Positions 45,839 to 55,163 are shown, numbered from the stretch's first letter. The stretch: 64,000 nt of DNA from Inediibacterium massiliense (GCF_001282725.1 NZ_LN876587.1:346074-410073), one strand, 5' to 3'. The notes: generated by a model not told the origin, from the sequence alone. Program-made: numbers and translations.

Positions 45839-45864
45839 ATTTTTTGAAAATAGGAGGAGATTGT

Positions 45865-47187
45865 ATGAAAAATCAAATTGTAAAACCATCTATATTACCA
45901 GGCTTTATGGAGTTGCTTCCATCAGATCAAATATTATTTAATAAAATACTAGATACGATTAAAAATAATTATGAAGGGTTTGGATTTATTCCAATGGATA
46001 CACCTATTATAGAAAAATCAGAGATACTCCTTGCGAAAGGGGGAGGAGAGACAACAAAGCAGATTTATAGATTTAATAAAGGGAAAAATGATATTTCCCT
46101 TCGATTTGATTTGACGGTACCCTTTGCTAGGTATGTTTCTCAGTATAGTCAGGATCTAACTTTTCCTCTTAGAAGGTATCAAATCGGAAAGGTATTTAGA
46201 GGAGAGAGAAATCAAAAGGGTCGCTTTCGTGAATTTTATCAATGTGATATAGACATTATCAATCGTGGGAAATTAAATATTATCAATGATGCAGAAATTC
46301 CAAGTATTATCTATTCTGTATTTAAAGAATTAGATATTGATTCATTTACCATATATATCAATAATAGAAAGCTTTTAAATGGTTATTTTGAATATCTAAA
46401 AATCAAGAATAAAGAAGAGGTACTCAGAACAATAGATAAATTAGATAAAATAGGAGAAGATCAAGTGAAGGAGGAGCTTAAGTTACTTTGCATAGAAAAT
46501 GAAGTGATTGAAAAGTTATTAAAATTTATCAAAATAAATGGCGATAATAATGAAATATTGACAAAACTAAAAAATTTAGGAGTAGAAAATGAGTTGTTTC
46601 AAGAAGGATTGAATGAGCTTGAAAAAGTAGTTTATTATATAGGTTGTTTTAAAGTTCCAAAAGAGTTTTATAATATCAATCTAAAGATTGCAAGAGGACT
46701 AGATTATTATACTGGAACAGTATATGAGACCATGTTGAATGACTATTTAAATATAGGATCTATATGTTCTGGAGGAAGATATGATGATTTGGCTCAGAAT
46801 TATACTACAGAAAAATTATCAGGAGTTGGAATCTCTATAGGACTGACTCGCTTATTTTATCAGCTAAAAGAAGCCAATCTTCTTAAGATGGATAGTAGTT
46901 CGACAACTTCACAAGTCATTGTAGTTCCAATGGATACAGAATATATAAATGAATCTATCCATTTGGTGAATGAGTTAAGAAATAAAAAAGTGAGAAGTGA
47001 ATTATATCTAGAAGAAAATAAGCTTGGTAAAAAGCTTAATTATGCCAATAAGCTGGAAGTTTCATATATTGTTTTAGTAGGAAAAGAAGAAGTAGAAACA
47101 GGATTTTTTACATTAAAAGATATGAAGACGGGTAGTCAGAATAAATTCTCTATGAAAGAAATAATTGAGGTTTTGAATAAGAGATAA
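45865..47187 (+). CDS. hisS: Histidyl-tRNA synthetase
   Basis: 440 residues, class II. Motif 2 has FRGERNQKGRFREFYQCDID, the histidine-binding signature is RGLDYYTGTVYE, and motif 3 is GVGISIGLTRLF. A C-terminal anticodon-binding domain (about 345-440, VIVVPMDTEYINESIHL) is present, which separates it from the HisZ regulator that lacks it. The N-terminus (KPSILPGFMELLPSDQ) is the variant found in many Clostridia. Start at 45865 after TAGGAGGAGA. Expression is predicted to follow the histidine leader. Confidence 0.92.
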   Translation: MKNQIVKPSILPGFMELLPSDQILFNKILDTIKNNYEGFGFIPMDTPIIEKSEILLAKGGGETTKQIYRFNKGKNDISLRFDLTVPFARYVSQYSQDLTFPLRRYQIGKVFRGERNQKGRFREFYQCDIDIINRGKLNIINDAEIPSIIYSVFKELDIDSFTIYINNRKLLNGYFEYLKIKNKEEVLRTIDKLDKIGEDQVKEELKLLCIENEVIEKLLKFIKINGDNNEILTKLKNLGVENELFQEGLNELEKVVYYIGCFKVPKEFYNINLKIARGLDYYTGTVYETMLNDYLNIGSICSGGRYDDLAQNYTTEKLSGVGISIGLTRLFYQLKEANLLKMDSSSTTSQVIVVPMDTEYINESIHLVNELRNKKVRSELYLEENKLGKKLNYANKLEVSYIVLVGKEEVETGFFTLKDMKTGSQNKFSMKEIIEVLNKR

Positions 47188-47287
47188 AGAGATGATGAAT
47201 AATATGGTATAATTTCATTGGAGTATGGATAAAAATAGAATTTATGGTCAAAATCAAAAACAAGAATGTAAAATAGGAGCGATGTGG

Positions 47288-48007
47288 ATGAAAACCCAAA
47301 GAATAGATAAAATATTAGGCAATATGGGCTATGGAACAAGAAAAGAAGTCAAATATATGATTAAAGATGGACGAATTAAAGTAGATGGAGAAGTGGTAAA
47401 AAGTAGCAGCATCCATGTAAGTCCTAATGAAAATACAATAGAGGTAGATGGAGAAGTGCTAGAGTATAGAGAATATATATATATTATGATGAATAAACCT
47501 CAAGGAGTAGTATCTGCAACATTTGATCACAAGGACGAGACAGTAATTGATTTACTTGAGCCAATGCATCAAATATTTGATCCTTTTCCTGTTGGAAGAT
47601 TAGATAAAGATACAGAAGGGTTACTTATTCTTACAAATGATGGAAAGTTATCTCATGAACTACTGTCTCCTAAAAAACATGTACCTAAAACTTATTTTGC
47701 ATGTATTGATGGAGTAGTAAACCAAAAGGATATAGACTCCTTTGAAAAAGGAGTGATATTAGATGATGGATACAAAACTTTACCTGCAAAGCTTAACATT
47801 TTAAAAAGTGATGATACCTCTGAAATTGAATTAACTATTGTAGAGGGTAAATTTCATCAAGTAAAAAGAATGTTTGAGGCTGTGGGTAAAAAAGTAACTT
47901 ATTTAAAAAGAATATCTATGGGAGAGTTATATTTAGATGAAGATTTAGAATTAGGAGAATATAAAGAGCTTACAGAAGAAGAATTAGAAAAATTAAAAAA
48001 TAGATAA
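47288..48007 (+). CDS. rsuA: RsuA-type 16S rRNA pseudouridine synthase
   Basis: 239 residues. S4 RNA-binding domain at about 4-60 (RIDKILGNMGYGTRKEVKYM), then the pseudouridine synthase core with catalytic Asp in GRLDKDTEGLL and the KTYFACIDG and VEGKFHQVKRMF motifs. RsuA modifies U516 of 16S rRNA; members of this family are hard to separate from RluB/RluE, so the site is probable only. Start at 47288 after TAGGAGCG; ATG 47282 is too close to that site. Confidence 0.88.
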   Translation: MKTQRIDKILGNMGYGTRKEVKYMIKDGRIKVDGEVVKSSSIHVSPNENTIEVDGEVLEYREYIYIMMNKPQGVVSATFDHKDETVIDLLEPMHQIFDPFPVGRLDKDTEGLLILTNDGKLSHELLSPKKHVPKTYFACIDGVVNQKDIDSFEKGVILDDGYKTLPAKLNILKSDDTSEIELTIVEGKFHQVKRMFEAVGKKVTYLKRISMGELYLDEDLELGEYKELTEEELEKLKNR

Positions 48008-48015
48008 AATATTTT

Positions 48016-48048
48016 AAAAAGAAGATTCTTTAGTAGTCTTCTTTTTTT
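48016..48048 (+). terminator. Terminator-like hairpin just before aroB
   Basis: AAAAAGAAGA (48016-48025) pairs with TCTTCTTTTT (48037-48046). It ends only about 20 bases before the aroB start, leaving no room for a promoter after it, so aro transcription must either read through or begin inside rsuA. Confidence 0.75.
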
Positions 48049-48067
48049 CAAAAAAGGCGGGGGAAAA

Positions 48068-49126
48068 ATGTATAATCTAGAAATCAATTTGATTCATCAT
48101 CAATATCCTATTTATATTCAAAATGGATTATTTGAAAATATTGGGATTGAGATGAAAAAAAGATATTCAAAAAAAAAGATAACCATTCTAACAGATTATC
48201 ATGTAGAAAAAATTTATGGAGAAAATCTCAAAAATAATCTTTTGAAAAATGATTTTTTAGTAAAAGTCATTTCTATCCCTCCTGGAGAAAAAAGCAAATC
48301 TATAGATACTTTGATGAGTATTTATGAAAATTTACTAGACTTTCAAATGACAAGAGATGATGTGATGATTATTTTGGGAGGAGGAGTCGTAGGAGATGTA
48401 GGAGGGTTTGCAGCAGCTACTTTTTTAAGAGGAATTTCTTTTATACAAATTCCTACCTCTTTACTTGCACAAATAGATAGTAGTATAGGAGGAAAGGTGG
48501 CTGTTAATTTAGAAAGGGGAAAAAATTTAATAGGAAGCTTTTATCATCCAGAAGCAGTTTTTATTGATCCAGAGGTATTAAAAACATTAGATCCAAGATT
48601 TTTTAATGATGGAATGGCAGAAGTGATAAAATATGCATGTATTAAAGATAAAACTTTATTTTATGATCTTTTAGAAGGTACTCAACAAGACTTATATAAG
48701 AATTTAGAGTCTATTATTTATAAATGTTGTACAATAAAAAAAGAAATTGTACAAAGAGATGAAAAAGATCATGGAGAAAGAATGCTTTTAAATTTTGGAC
48801 ATACGATTGGTCATGCAATAGAAAAATATTTTGATTATACTACATATACCCATGGAGAAGGAGTAGCTATGGGAATGGCTCATATTACAAAAAGAAGTGA
48901 AGAATTGGGAATAACAAAGATGGGCACATTTGGTGAATTAGTAAAAGTACTCAAAAAATATGATCTTCCTTTTGAAATGCCATTGATGGAAAAAGAAAAT
49001 ATGATAAAGCATATTGGAGTAGACAAGAAAAGAAAAGAAAAATCTATCTATATTATTTTATTAAAAGAAATTGGAGAAAGCTTTATTCAAAATATAAAGG
49101 AAGAAGAAATGCATGCATATCTTTAA
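48068..49126 (+). CDS. aroB: 3-Dehydroquinate synthase
   Basis: 352 residues. NAD and metal-site motifs GGGVVGDVGGFAAATFLRG, PTSLLAQIDSSIGGK and HTIGHAIE are present. Second step of the shikimate pathway, from DAHP to 3-dehydroquinate. It opens a seven-gene operon; gaps are 8-13 bases or negative. The ribosome site is an unusual GGCGGGGG. DAHP synthase itself is not in the window. Confidence 0.95.
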   Translation: MYNLEINLIHHQYPIYIQNGLFENIGIEMKKRYSKKKITILTDYHVEKIYGENLKNNLLKNDFLVKVISIPPGEKSKSIDTLMSIYENLLDFQMTRDDVMIILGGGVVGDVGGFAAATFLRGISFIQIPTSLLAQIDSSIGGKVAVNLERGKNLIGSFYHPEAVFIDPEVLKTLDPRFFNDGMAEVIKYACIKDKTLFYDLLEGTQQDLYKNLESIIYKCCTIKKEIVQRDEKDHGERMLLNFGHTIGHAIEKYFDYTTYTHGEGVAMGMAHITKRSEELGITKMGTFGELVKVLKKYDLPFEMPLMEKENMIKHIGVDKKRKEKSIYIILLKEIGESFIQNIKEEEMHAYL

Positions 49127-49139
49127 AGGAGATGAACCA

Positions 49140-50417
49140 ATGGATACGATAAAGATACTTCCTTCTGTTTTAAATGGAAAGGTAAAAATTCCTCCCTCAA
49201 AGAGTATGAGCCATAGAGCTATTATATGTGCAGCTTTAGCCCATGAAGAAAGTTTGATTACCCATGTTTCTCTTTCGGATGATATTTTGGCAACCTTAGA
49301 AGGAGTAGAAGCTTTAGGAGCAAAAGTAAACAAAAGAATGGATGACGATAAAACTTATTCTATAAGGATTGAAGGGGCAAAAAAGATAATATGTAAAAAA
49401 AATAAGATTGATTGTAAAGAATCTGGATCTACTTTGAGATTTTTAATTCCTATAGGGATTTTGACAAAGGATGAAATGACTTTTACAGGAAGAGGAAAAT
49501 TGATGGAGCGTCCACTTCATGAGTATTATAAAATATTTGAAAAGCAGGATATAAAATATGATACGGATAATGGGAAATTACCATTAACGATAAAAGGAAA
49601 TTTAAAAGGAGATATTTTTAAAGTAAGAGGAGATGTTAGTTCTCAATTTATTACAGGACTTTTATTTGCTTTACCATTACTCAAAGAAGATTCCAAGATT
49701 ATTGTAACTACTTCATTAGAATCAAAATCATATATAGATTTGACCATTCAAATGATGAGTCAATTCGGAGTGGATATAAAAAAAGATAAAAAGGACTATT
49801 GGATTCAAGGAAATCAAGAATTTAAGCCTAGTACATATAAAGTAGAGGGAGATTTTTCTCAAGGAGCTTTTTTTATGGTTGCAGGAATATTAGGAGGAAA
49901 TATAAGGTGTATGGATCTTTTAATCGATTCTTTACAAGGAGATAAAGCAATCATAGATATCATAAAAAAAATGGGAGGAGAAATCTTTGTAGAGGGGAAT
50001 GATATTGTTACAAAAGCATCCAAAACACATGGGATCACAATCGATGTATCTCAATGTCCGGATCTTGTTCCAGCTATTTGTGTACTGGCTTCTCTTAGCA
50101 AAGGAACAACCAAAATAGTCAATGCAAAAAGGCTTCGTATAAAAGAATCAGATCGTCTAAAGGCAATGGCAACAGAATTAAATAAATTAGGAGGTTGTGT
50201 CAAAGAATTTGAAGATGGTCTTGAAATTGTAGGAAAAGAGAGTCTTATAGGTGGAGAAGTAGATAGCTGGAATGATCATCGTATTGCCATGGCACTGGGG
50301 ATTGTATCTATAAGATGTAAGCATCCTGTTGTAATCAAAAATAGTCATGCAGTGAAAAAATCTTATCCTGAATTTTGGGAGGATTTTAAGAGGTTAGGAG
50401 GAAAAATTCATGAGTAG
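49140..50417 (+). CDS. aroA: 5-Enolpyruvylshikimate-3-phosphate synthase
   Basis: 425 residues, two-domain EPSP synthase. N-terminal PPSKSMSHRAIICAAL (shikimate-3-phosphate and PEP binding), SGSTLRFLIPIG, and C-terminal RIKESDRLKAMATEL motifs are visible. Sixth pathway step. Start at 49140 after AAAGGAGATG, 13 bases behind aroB. Resistance class was not assessed. Confidence 0.95.
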   Translation: MDTIKILPSVLNGKVKIPPSKSMSHRAIICAALAHEESLITHVSLSDDILATLEGVEALGAKVNKRMDDDKTYSIRIEGAKKIICKKNKIDCKESGSTLRFLIPIGILTKDEMTFTGRGKLMERPLHEYYKIFEKQDIKYDTDNGKLPLTIKGNLKGDIFKVRGDVSSQFITGLLFALPLLKEDSKIIVTTSLESKSYIDLTIQMMSQFGVDIKKDKKDYWIQGNQEFKPSTYKVEGDFSQGAFFMVAGILGGNIRCMDLLIDSLQGDKAIIDIIKKMGGEIFVEGNDIVTKASKTHGITIDVSQCPDLVPAICVLASLSKGTTKIVNAKRLRIKESDRLKAMATELNKLGGCVKEFEDGLEIVGKESLIGGEVDSWNDHRIAMALGIVSIRCKHPVVIKNSHAVKKSYPEFWEDFKRLGGKIHE

Positions 50418-51504
50418 TATGTGGGGAAAGAATATAAAAATTTCTATATTTGGTGAGTCTCATGGAAAAGCCATTGGAGTAGTCATAGATGGAATATTTC
50501 CAGGGATATCATTAGATATGAAAAAAATAAAAGAAGAATTACAAAGAAGAGCACCAGGGAAAAGTGATTTTTCAACTCCTAGACAAGAAAAAGATGAAGT
50601 AGAAATTTTAAGTGGCTATTTTAATGAAAAAACTACAGGAACCTCTATTTGTGCTATCATTTATAATAAAGATCAAAAGTCAAAAGACTATGAAAAAACA
50701 AAATCTATTATGCGTCCTTCTCATGGAGATTATACAGGTTATATAAAATATAAAGGTTTTAATGATTATAGAGGAGGAGGGCATTTTTCAGGAAGGATTA
50801 CAGCCTCTATTGTTTTTGCAGGAGCCATTGCCAAACAAATTTTAAATACAAAAAATATTTTTATTGGAAGTCATATCAAAGGAATTGGAAATGTAGAAGA
50901 TGATTCTTTTGATTATGTAGATATTTCAAAAGATTTATTACAAAAGCTTGCAAAAGAAAGTTTTCCAGTACTGAATGATTCCAAAAGAGAAGATATGAAG
51001 AATTTGATTTTAAATGTAAAAAAGGAATCAAATTCTATTGGAGGAATCATAGAAACAGGGATCATCAATGTTCCTACGGGTATAGGATCTCCATTTTTTG
51101 ACTCTATAGAAAGTAAATTATCTCAGCTTCTTTTTTCTATTCCAGGAATTAAGGGAGTAGAATTTGGAGAAGGATTTAAAATGAGTTTGATGACAGGGGA
51201 AAATGGAAATGATGAATTCTATATAAAAGATGAACAAGTCAAGACTCATACTAATCATAATGGGGGGATTTTAGGGGGAATTAGCAGTGGCATGCCTATC
51301 GTATTTAAGGTAGCATGTAAGCCGACACCTTCTATTGGAAAAATTCAAAGAAGTATTAATATAGAAACTATGAAAAATTCAAAAATACAAATAGAAGGAA
51401 GACACGATCCATGTATTGTGCCAAGAGTGATTCCAGTAGTAGAAGCTATGGCAGCTTTAGCTATATTAGATTTGATGATGGAGGATCATGTATGGAGGAT
51501 TTAA
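50410..51504 (+). CDS. aroC: Chorismate synthase
   Basis: 364 residues. GESHGKAIGVVIDG, RRGGG-like RGGGHFSGRITASIVFAGAIAKQ, NGGILGGISSGMPI and RHDPCIVPRVIPVVEAMAALAI are the FMN and substrate motifs. Final pathway step to chorismate; needs reduced FMN. It overlaps the aroA end by 8 bases (start at ATG 50410 after AGGAGG). Confidence 0.95.
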   Translation: MSSMWGKNIKISIFGESHGKAIGVVIDGIFPGISLDMKKIKEELQRRAPGKSDFSTPRQEKDEVEILSGYFNEKTTGTSICAIIYNKDQKSKDYEKTKSIMRPSHGDYTGYIKYKGFNDYRGGGHFSGRITASIVFAGAIAKQILNTKNIFIGSHIKGIGNVEDDSFDYVDISKDLLQKLAKESFPVLNDSKREDMKNLILNVKKESNSIGGIIETGIINVPTGIGSPFFDSIESKLSQLLFSIPGIKGVEFGEGFKMSLMTGENGNDEFYIKDEQVKTHTNHNGGILGGISSGMPIVFKVACKPTPSIGKIQRSINIETMKNSKIQIEGRHDPCIVPRVIPVVEAMAALAILDLMMEDHVWRI

Positions 51505-51761
51505 GAAAAGAAATTGATCGAATTGATGAAGAACTTGTAAAATTATTTGAAGAAAGAATGAACATTGTTCTAAAAATTGCTGCATACAAAAAAGAAAATC
51601 ATATTCCTATATTTCATGTAAAAAGAGAAGAAGAGGTTATTCGTAAAAATATGCTTTATCTAAAGGACTCCTATTATGAAAAATGGGCAAAAGAATTTCT
51701 AAAAAATTTGATGGATATTAGCAAAAGTATACAAAAGGAAAAAATTTTAGAAAAAGAATAG
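51492..51761 (+). CDS. Chorismate mutase, AroQ type
   Basis: 89 residues, all helical. Typical catalytic pattern: LRKEIDRIDEELVKLFEERM, then KKENHIPIFHVKREEEV (Arg/Lys binding residues). Converts chorismate to prephenate for phenylalanine and tyrosine. ATG 51492 follows GATGGAGGATC and overlaps the aroC end. Free-standing, so prephenate dehydratase and dehydrogenase lie elsewhere. Confidence 0.9.
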   Translation: MEDLRKEIDRIDEELVKLFEERMNIVLKIAAYKKENHIPIFHVKREEEVIRKNMLYLKDSYYEKWAKEFLKNLMDISKSIQKEKILEKE

Positions 51762-51769
51762 GTGATGAA

Positions 51770-52582
51770 ATGGAGCTTTATGGACTTTTAGGAGAGACTT
51801 TATGTCATAGCTTTTCTCCAATGATTCATGAAAATATTTTTGAAAAAGTAAAGAAAAAAGGACATTATCATTTGTTTGAAGTAAAAAGAGAAGATATAAA
51901 AAAAGCACTGCAAGGACTGTTGGCGTTAGGAATAAAAGGAGTAAATGTAACGATTCCATATAAAATAGAGGTAATGAAGAATTTAGATGAGATAGGAGAG
52001 GAAGCAAAAAAAATAGGTGCCGTCAATACTATTTCTTTTGAAAATAATAAGATGATCGGATACAATACAGATTATTATGGATTTGGAATGATGCTTACAC
52101 ATTATGATATAGATGTAGCAGGAAAGTCTGCTGTAATATTAGGAAGCGGCGGAGCGGCTCATGGAGTGATTCAGTATCTTTTAGATAAAGGAATAGAAGA
52201 AATTATTATGGTGAGTAGAACACCACAAAAGGTTTTTCAAGCACATAAAGAGGTTTTTGTTATCTCTTATGATGAATTAGAAAATTTAGAGTCAAAAGAT
52301 ATGATTATCAATTGTACTCCTTGTGGAATGTATCCAAAGATAGATGTTTCTCCAGTGAAAGAAAATATTATTGTAAAATTTCATACTGCAATAGATCTCA
52401 TTTATAATCCATATGAAACCCTTTTTTTAAGTTATGCAAATAAAAATAATGTAAAAGCAGTAAATGGATTATATATGTTAGTTGGACAAGCTATGAAATC
52501 CCAAGAGATTTGGAATCATATGACTTTTTCAGAAAAAGAAAGAAATGAAATTTATGAGAAAATAAAGTCGGTGATGGTATGA
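51770..52582 (+). CDS. aroE: Shikimate dehydrogenase
   Basis: 270 residues. Substrate motif SFSPMIHE and GVNVTIPYK (catalytic Lys), nucleotide-binding GSGGAAHGV, and YNPYETLFL. Reduces 3-dehydroshikimate to shikimate with NADPH. It starts 8 bases after the chorismate mutase gene and overlaps aroK by 4 bases. Confidence 0.94.
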   Translation: MELYGLLGETLCHSFSPMIHENIFEKVKKKGHYHLFEVKREDIKKALQGLLALGIKGVNVTIPYKIEVMKNLDEIGEEAKKIGAVNTISFENNKMIGYNTDYYGFGMMLTHYDIDVAGKSAVILGSGGAAHGVIQYLLDKGIEEIIMVSRTPQKVFQAHKEVFVISYDELENLESKDMIINCTPCGMYPKIDVSPVKENIIVKFHTAIDLIYNPYETLFLSYANKNNVKAVNGLYMLVGQAMKSQEIWNHMTFSEKERNEIYEKIKSVMV

Positions 52583-53082
52583 ATAAAAAAAATATGGTTT
52601 TAATAGGCATGCCAGGGTGTGGAAAAAGTACCATAGGAAGAATTCTTTCAAAAAAAATCAACAAAGAATTTATTGATATAGATGAGTATATAGAAAAAAT
52701 AGAAAAGAAGACAATCCAAGAAATTTTTCTAAATGGAGAAATGTTTTTTAGAGAAATAGAAAAAAAGGCAGTTAAAGAAATGAGTCAAAAGAAAGATATG
52801 GTCATCTCTACAGGAGGAGGAGTCGTAAAATTTCATGAGAATATAGATCATTTAAAAGAAAATGGAGTTGTTTTTTTTATTGATCGGCCTATTGATCATA
52901 TTATTGAAGATATAAATACAAATACCAGACCTTTATTAAAGGAAGGAAAAGAAAAGATATATCAATTGTATGAAGAAAGATATTCTTTATACATAAAATA
53001 TTGTGATTATCAAGTGAAAAATGATAATACATTAGAAGGTGTAATAGAAAAAATATTAGTACTTTGGGAGTTGGAAAAATGA
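52579..53082 (+). CDS. aroK: Shikimate kinase
   Basis: 167 residues. Walker A GMPGCGKSTIGR, shikimate-binding DIDEYIE, STGGGVV and the lid Arg region NTRPLLKEGKE. Phosphorylates shikimate. Coupled to aroE (ATGA at 52579) and to aroQ (overlap at the stop codon). Confidence 0.94.
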   Translation: MNKKNMVLIGMPGCGKSTIGRILSKKINKEFIDIDEYIEKIEKKTIQEIFLNGEMFFREIEKKAVKEMSQKKDMVISTGGGVVKFHENIDHLKENGVVFFIDRPIDHIIEDINTNTRPLLKEGKEKIYQLYEERYSLYIKYCDYQVKNDNTLEGVIEKILVLWELEK

Positions 53083-53510
53083 AAATACTAATTATTAACG
53101 GTCCCAATATAAATTTTTTAGGGATCAGAGAAAAAGAAGTTTATGGAGAAACCACTTATGAAGATTTATGTACATATTTGTATACAGAAGCAGATAAAAT
53201 GGATATAGACATAGGGATTGTTCAAAGCAATATAGAAGGCGACATCATTAATTATATTCAAGGAGCTTATCAAAAGTATGATGGAATCATTATTAATCCA
53301 GCAGCATACACTCATTATAGCATTGCAATTTATGATGCATTAAAAGCGGTAAATATAAAAGCTATAGAAGTTCATATTTCAAACATTCATCAAAGAGAAG
53401 ATTATAGAAAGATATCTGTTACAGCTCCAGCTTGTGTAGGGCAAATATGTGGAATGGGTATATATGGTTATGTACTTGCTATGATGGCATTAAAAAGGAT
53501 AGTTAAATAA
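53079..53510 (+). CDS. aroQ: Type II 3-dehydroquinate dehydratase
   Basis: 143 residues. NGPNINFLGIREKEVYG (catalytic Tyr loop), QSNIEGDIINYIQ, INPAAYTHYSIAIYDAL and EVHISNIHQREDYR match type II enzymes, which lack the Schiff-base mechanism of AroD. Third pathway step. Start ATG 53079 overlaps the aroK stop; a GTG-region start at 53064 would be inside aroK. Confidence 0.94.
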   Translation: MKILIINGPNINFLGIREKEVYGETTYEDLCTYLYTEADKMDIDIGIVQSNIEGDIINYIQGAYQKYDGIIINPAAYTHYSIAIYDALKAVNIKAIEVHISNIHQREDYRKISVTAPACVGQICGMGIYGYVLAMMALKRIVK

Positions 53511-53521
53511 CTATCCTTTTT
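53492..53521 (+). terminator. Terminator of the aro operon
   Basis: AAAAAGGATAGTTA pairs with TAACTATCCTTTTT. It contains the aroQ stop codon. Confidence 0.88.
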
Positions 53522-53553
53522 AATGCGTTAGGAACATAAGAAATTTTAATATA

Positions 53554-54285
53554 TTATTGTTCGTCTTCTATGGGTAGAATATCTTTTTCTTCTAGTACTT
53601 CAAGTGTTTCTGTTTGTGTATTTTCTGTAAGTACTGGTATTTCATTTTCATTAGAGATCTCATCTTTTTTATCTTCGTTTCCATCAAATAAAGACATAAG
53701 TTTCATCATTTGTGCAATTTTTTTGAAATTGTCTAAATTCTTAGCTTGATCATTAGGTAACATAGGTCCTATAGCTTCAATAATATTATTGACTTGAGCA
53801 GAAAGATCTTCTCCACCAGATTGTACTGCTTTTTTTATTTTCATGACATTTTTTACATCTTTCATCTTATCTACCATAGATATGACATTTTGTATATTTT
53901 CAAGATTTGTTTTGCTGTTTTCATCCATAGAGTCACCCAAAATATTAAGTACTTCTTTAAACATAGTAAGATTACGTTTCATAGAAGAAGATGGAGAGTG
54001 GGACATATTTTTTTTAAGATCATGTAAATGACTAGCTTTTTTTAGATTTTCTAAAAGATGATAAACTCGATCTAAAGTATTTTCGTTTAAAGCAGGAAGT
54101 TTTGGTTTTTCGTAATGGGTTACATTTAGTGCAGGAGAAAAATTTCTGTTTTTTAGAAAAATAAAAAGAAAAAATGGAATCATAAACATAAAAATATTGT
54201 TGTTTAAAAATGGAAAACTAGAAATACTTAGTTCTTCTTCAGGTACAAAACTCTCTTTTTTTTGAGTAGGAATCAGTTCATTCAT
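53554..54285 (-). CDS. Hypothetical membrane-associated protein
   Basis: 242 residues, not recognised. One hydrophobic segment is near the N-terminus (about 27-43, IFMFMIPFFLFIFL). The rest is acidic and helical with repeated short helices (MKDVKNVMKIKKAVQ, IIEAIGPMLPND, KIAQMMKLMSLFDG) and an acidic tail. Start at 54285 after AGGAGG. It may pair with the two small helical proteins that follow, but no function is suggested. Confidence 0.65.
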   Translation of the reverse strand: MNELIPTQKKESFVPEEELSISSFPFLNNNIFMFMIPFFLFIFLKNRNFSPALNVTHYEKPKLPALNENTLDRVYHLLENLKKASHLHDLKKNMSHSPSSSMKRNLTMFKEVLNILGDSMDENSKTNLENIQNVISMVDKMKDVKNVMKIKKAVQSGGEDLSAQVNNIIEAIGPMLPNDQAKNLDNFKKIAQMMKLMSLFDGNEDKKDEISNENEIPVLTENTQTETLEVLEEKDILPIEDEQ

Positions 54286-54433
54286 ATTCTGCCTCCTAAA
54301 AATCAAATCTTACTCTATCATATGCTCTATAAAAAATAGTGTGACTAAAATGAAAAAGATTTGATTGTAATAAATGTATAAAAATCATCATAGATTGAAT
54401 GGAGAATAAGAATTTAAATATGGAGGTGCATAA

Positions 54434-54718
54434 ATGAATCCCTTTGATAAAGGTAAGATGGAAAAATTAATAAAAAATATGGGTAATATAAAACCTACAG
54501 ATGAGCAGATGAAAATGATGCAAGGACTATCTGAAAAATATAAAGATACAAATGAAGAAGATATGTTAGAGGAATTGAAAAAATTAAAAGATAGTATGAT
54601 GCAAAATACTAAAAAATATCAAAAACAAATGGAAGCATTAAATCAATTAAAAGATTTTTTAGATGAAGAACAAAAAAAGAAACTTGAAAAAGTGATGGAT
54701 TTCTTAAATGAAAAATAG
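54434..54718 (+). CDS. Small helical hypothetical protein
   Basis: 94 residues, very rich in Lys, Met and Gln, predicted as a long helix or helical hairpin (EEDMLEELKKLKDSMM, YQKQMEALNQLKDFLD). No known domain. TATGGAGGTG precedes the ATG. A bidirectional terminator sits at its end. Confidence 0.65.
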   Translation: MNPFDKGKMEKLIKNMGNIKPTDEQMKMMQGLSEKYKDTNEEDMLEELKKLKDSMMQNTKKYQKQMEALNQLKDFLDEEQKKKLEKVMDFLNEK

Positions 54719-54739
54719 GCTAATATTTAGCCTATTTTT
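54711..54739. terminator. Bidirectional terminator
   Basis: AAAAATAGGCTAA (54711-54723) pairs with TTAGCCTATTTTT (54727-54739); contains the preceding stop codon and abuts the next one. Confidence 0.88.
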
Positions 54740-55163
54740 TACTTCCTGTAATAATATAAATAATGTCATCTAAAGAGCTGTTAGATGGAATGTCAAATTC
54801 ACCTGATTTGAGTTTAGAATCCATACCTAATTTTGTTACTTGATTAATAAATTCTTGAGGATCATCAATTAAGCCATTTTCTTTTAATATTTGCGCAATG
54901 CCCATTCCAAAAGTTCCATTTGGAATGTTAATATGTAAAGTAGAGATTTTTTCAGGAGTCTTTTCAGTAGTTTTTTTAGGTGATACATCTACATCAGCGG
55001 ATTGCTCTGTTTTTATAGATTCTTTTTCTACATTTTCTTCGTTTGAATAAGCTAAGGAATCTGTAACTTTCCAAGTGATTACAGTAGACATAAAAAGTAT
55101 AATCACTAGTGCTAAAAGCAAATCACTGGTTTCATATAATACATCTTTACATTTTTCCCACAT
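54732..55163 (-). CDS. MltG/YceG-like accessory domain protein without catalytic part
   Basis: 143 residues. Membrane anchor at about 15-33, a Glu/Lys/Thr linker, then about 75-140 (NIPNGTFGMGIAQILKENGLIDDPQEF) resembling the LysM-like domain that precedes the catalytic part of the MltG transglycosylase. The catalytic YceG domain is absent. Small proteins like this occur in Clostridia; role unknown, perhaps at the septum. GGAGGT lies before the ATG. Confidence 0.65.
   Translation of the reverse strand: MWEKCKDVLYETSDLLLALVIILFMSTVITWKVTDSLAYSNEENVEKESIKTEQSADVDVSPKKTTEKTPEKISTLHINIPNGTFGMGIAQILKENGLIDDPQEFINQVTKLGMDSKLKSGEFDIPSNSSLDDIIYIITGSKK

Noticed and set aside
45600..45860. T-box leader upstream of hisS
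   Set aside because: No T-box sequence (TGGNACCGCG-like) or specifier loop was seen. The His-rich leader peptide explains the region better.
45865..47187. HisZ (ATP phosphoribosyltransferase regulatory subunit) instead of HisS
   Set aside because: The protein keeps the class II motifs and a C-terminal anticodon-binding domain, and no histidine biosynthesis genes follow.
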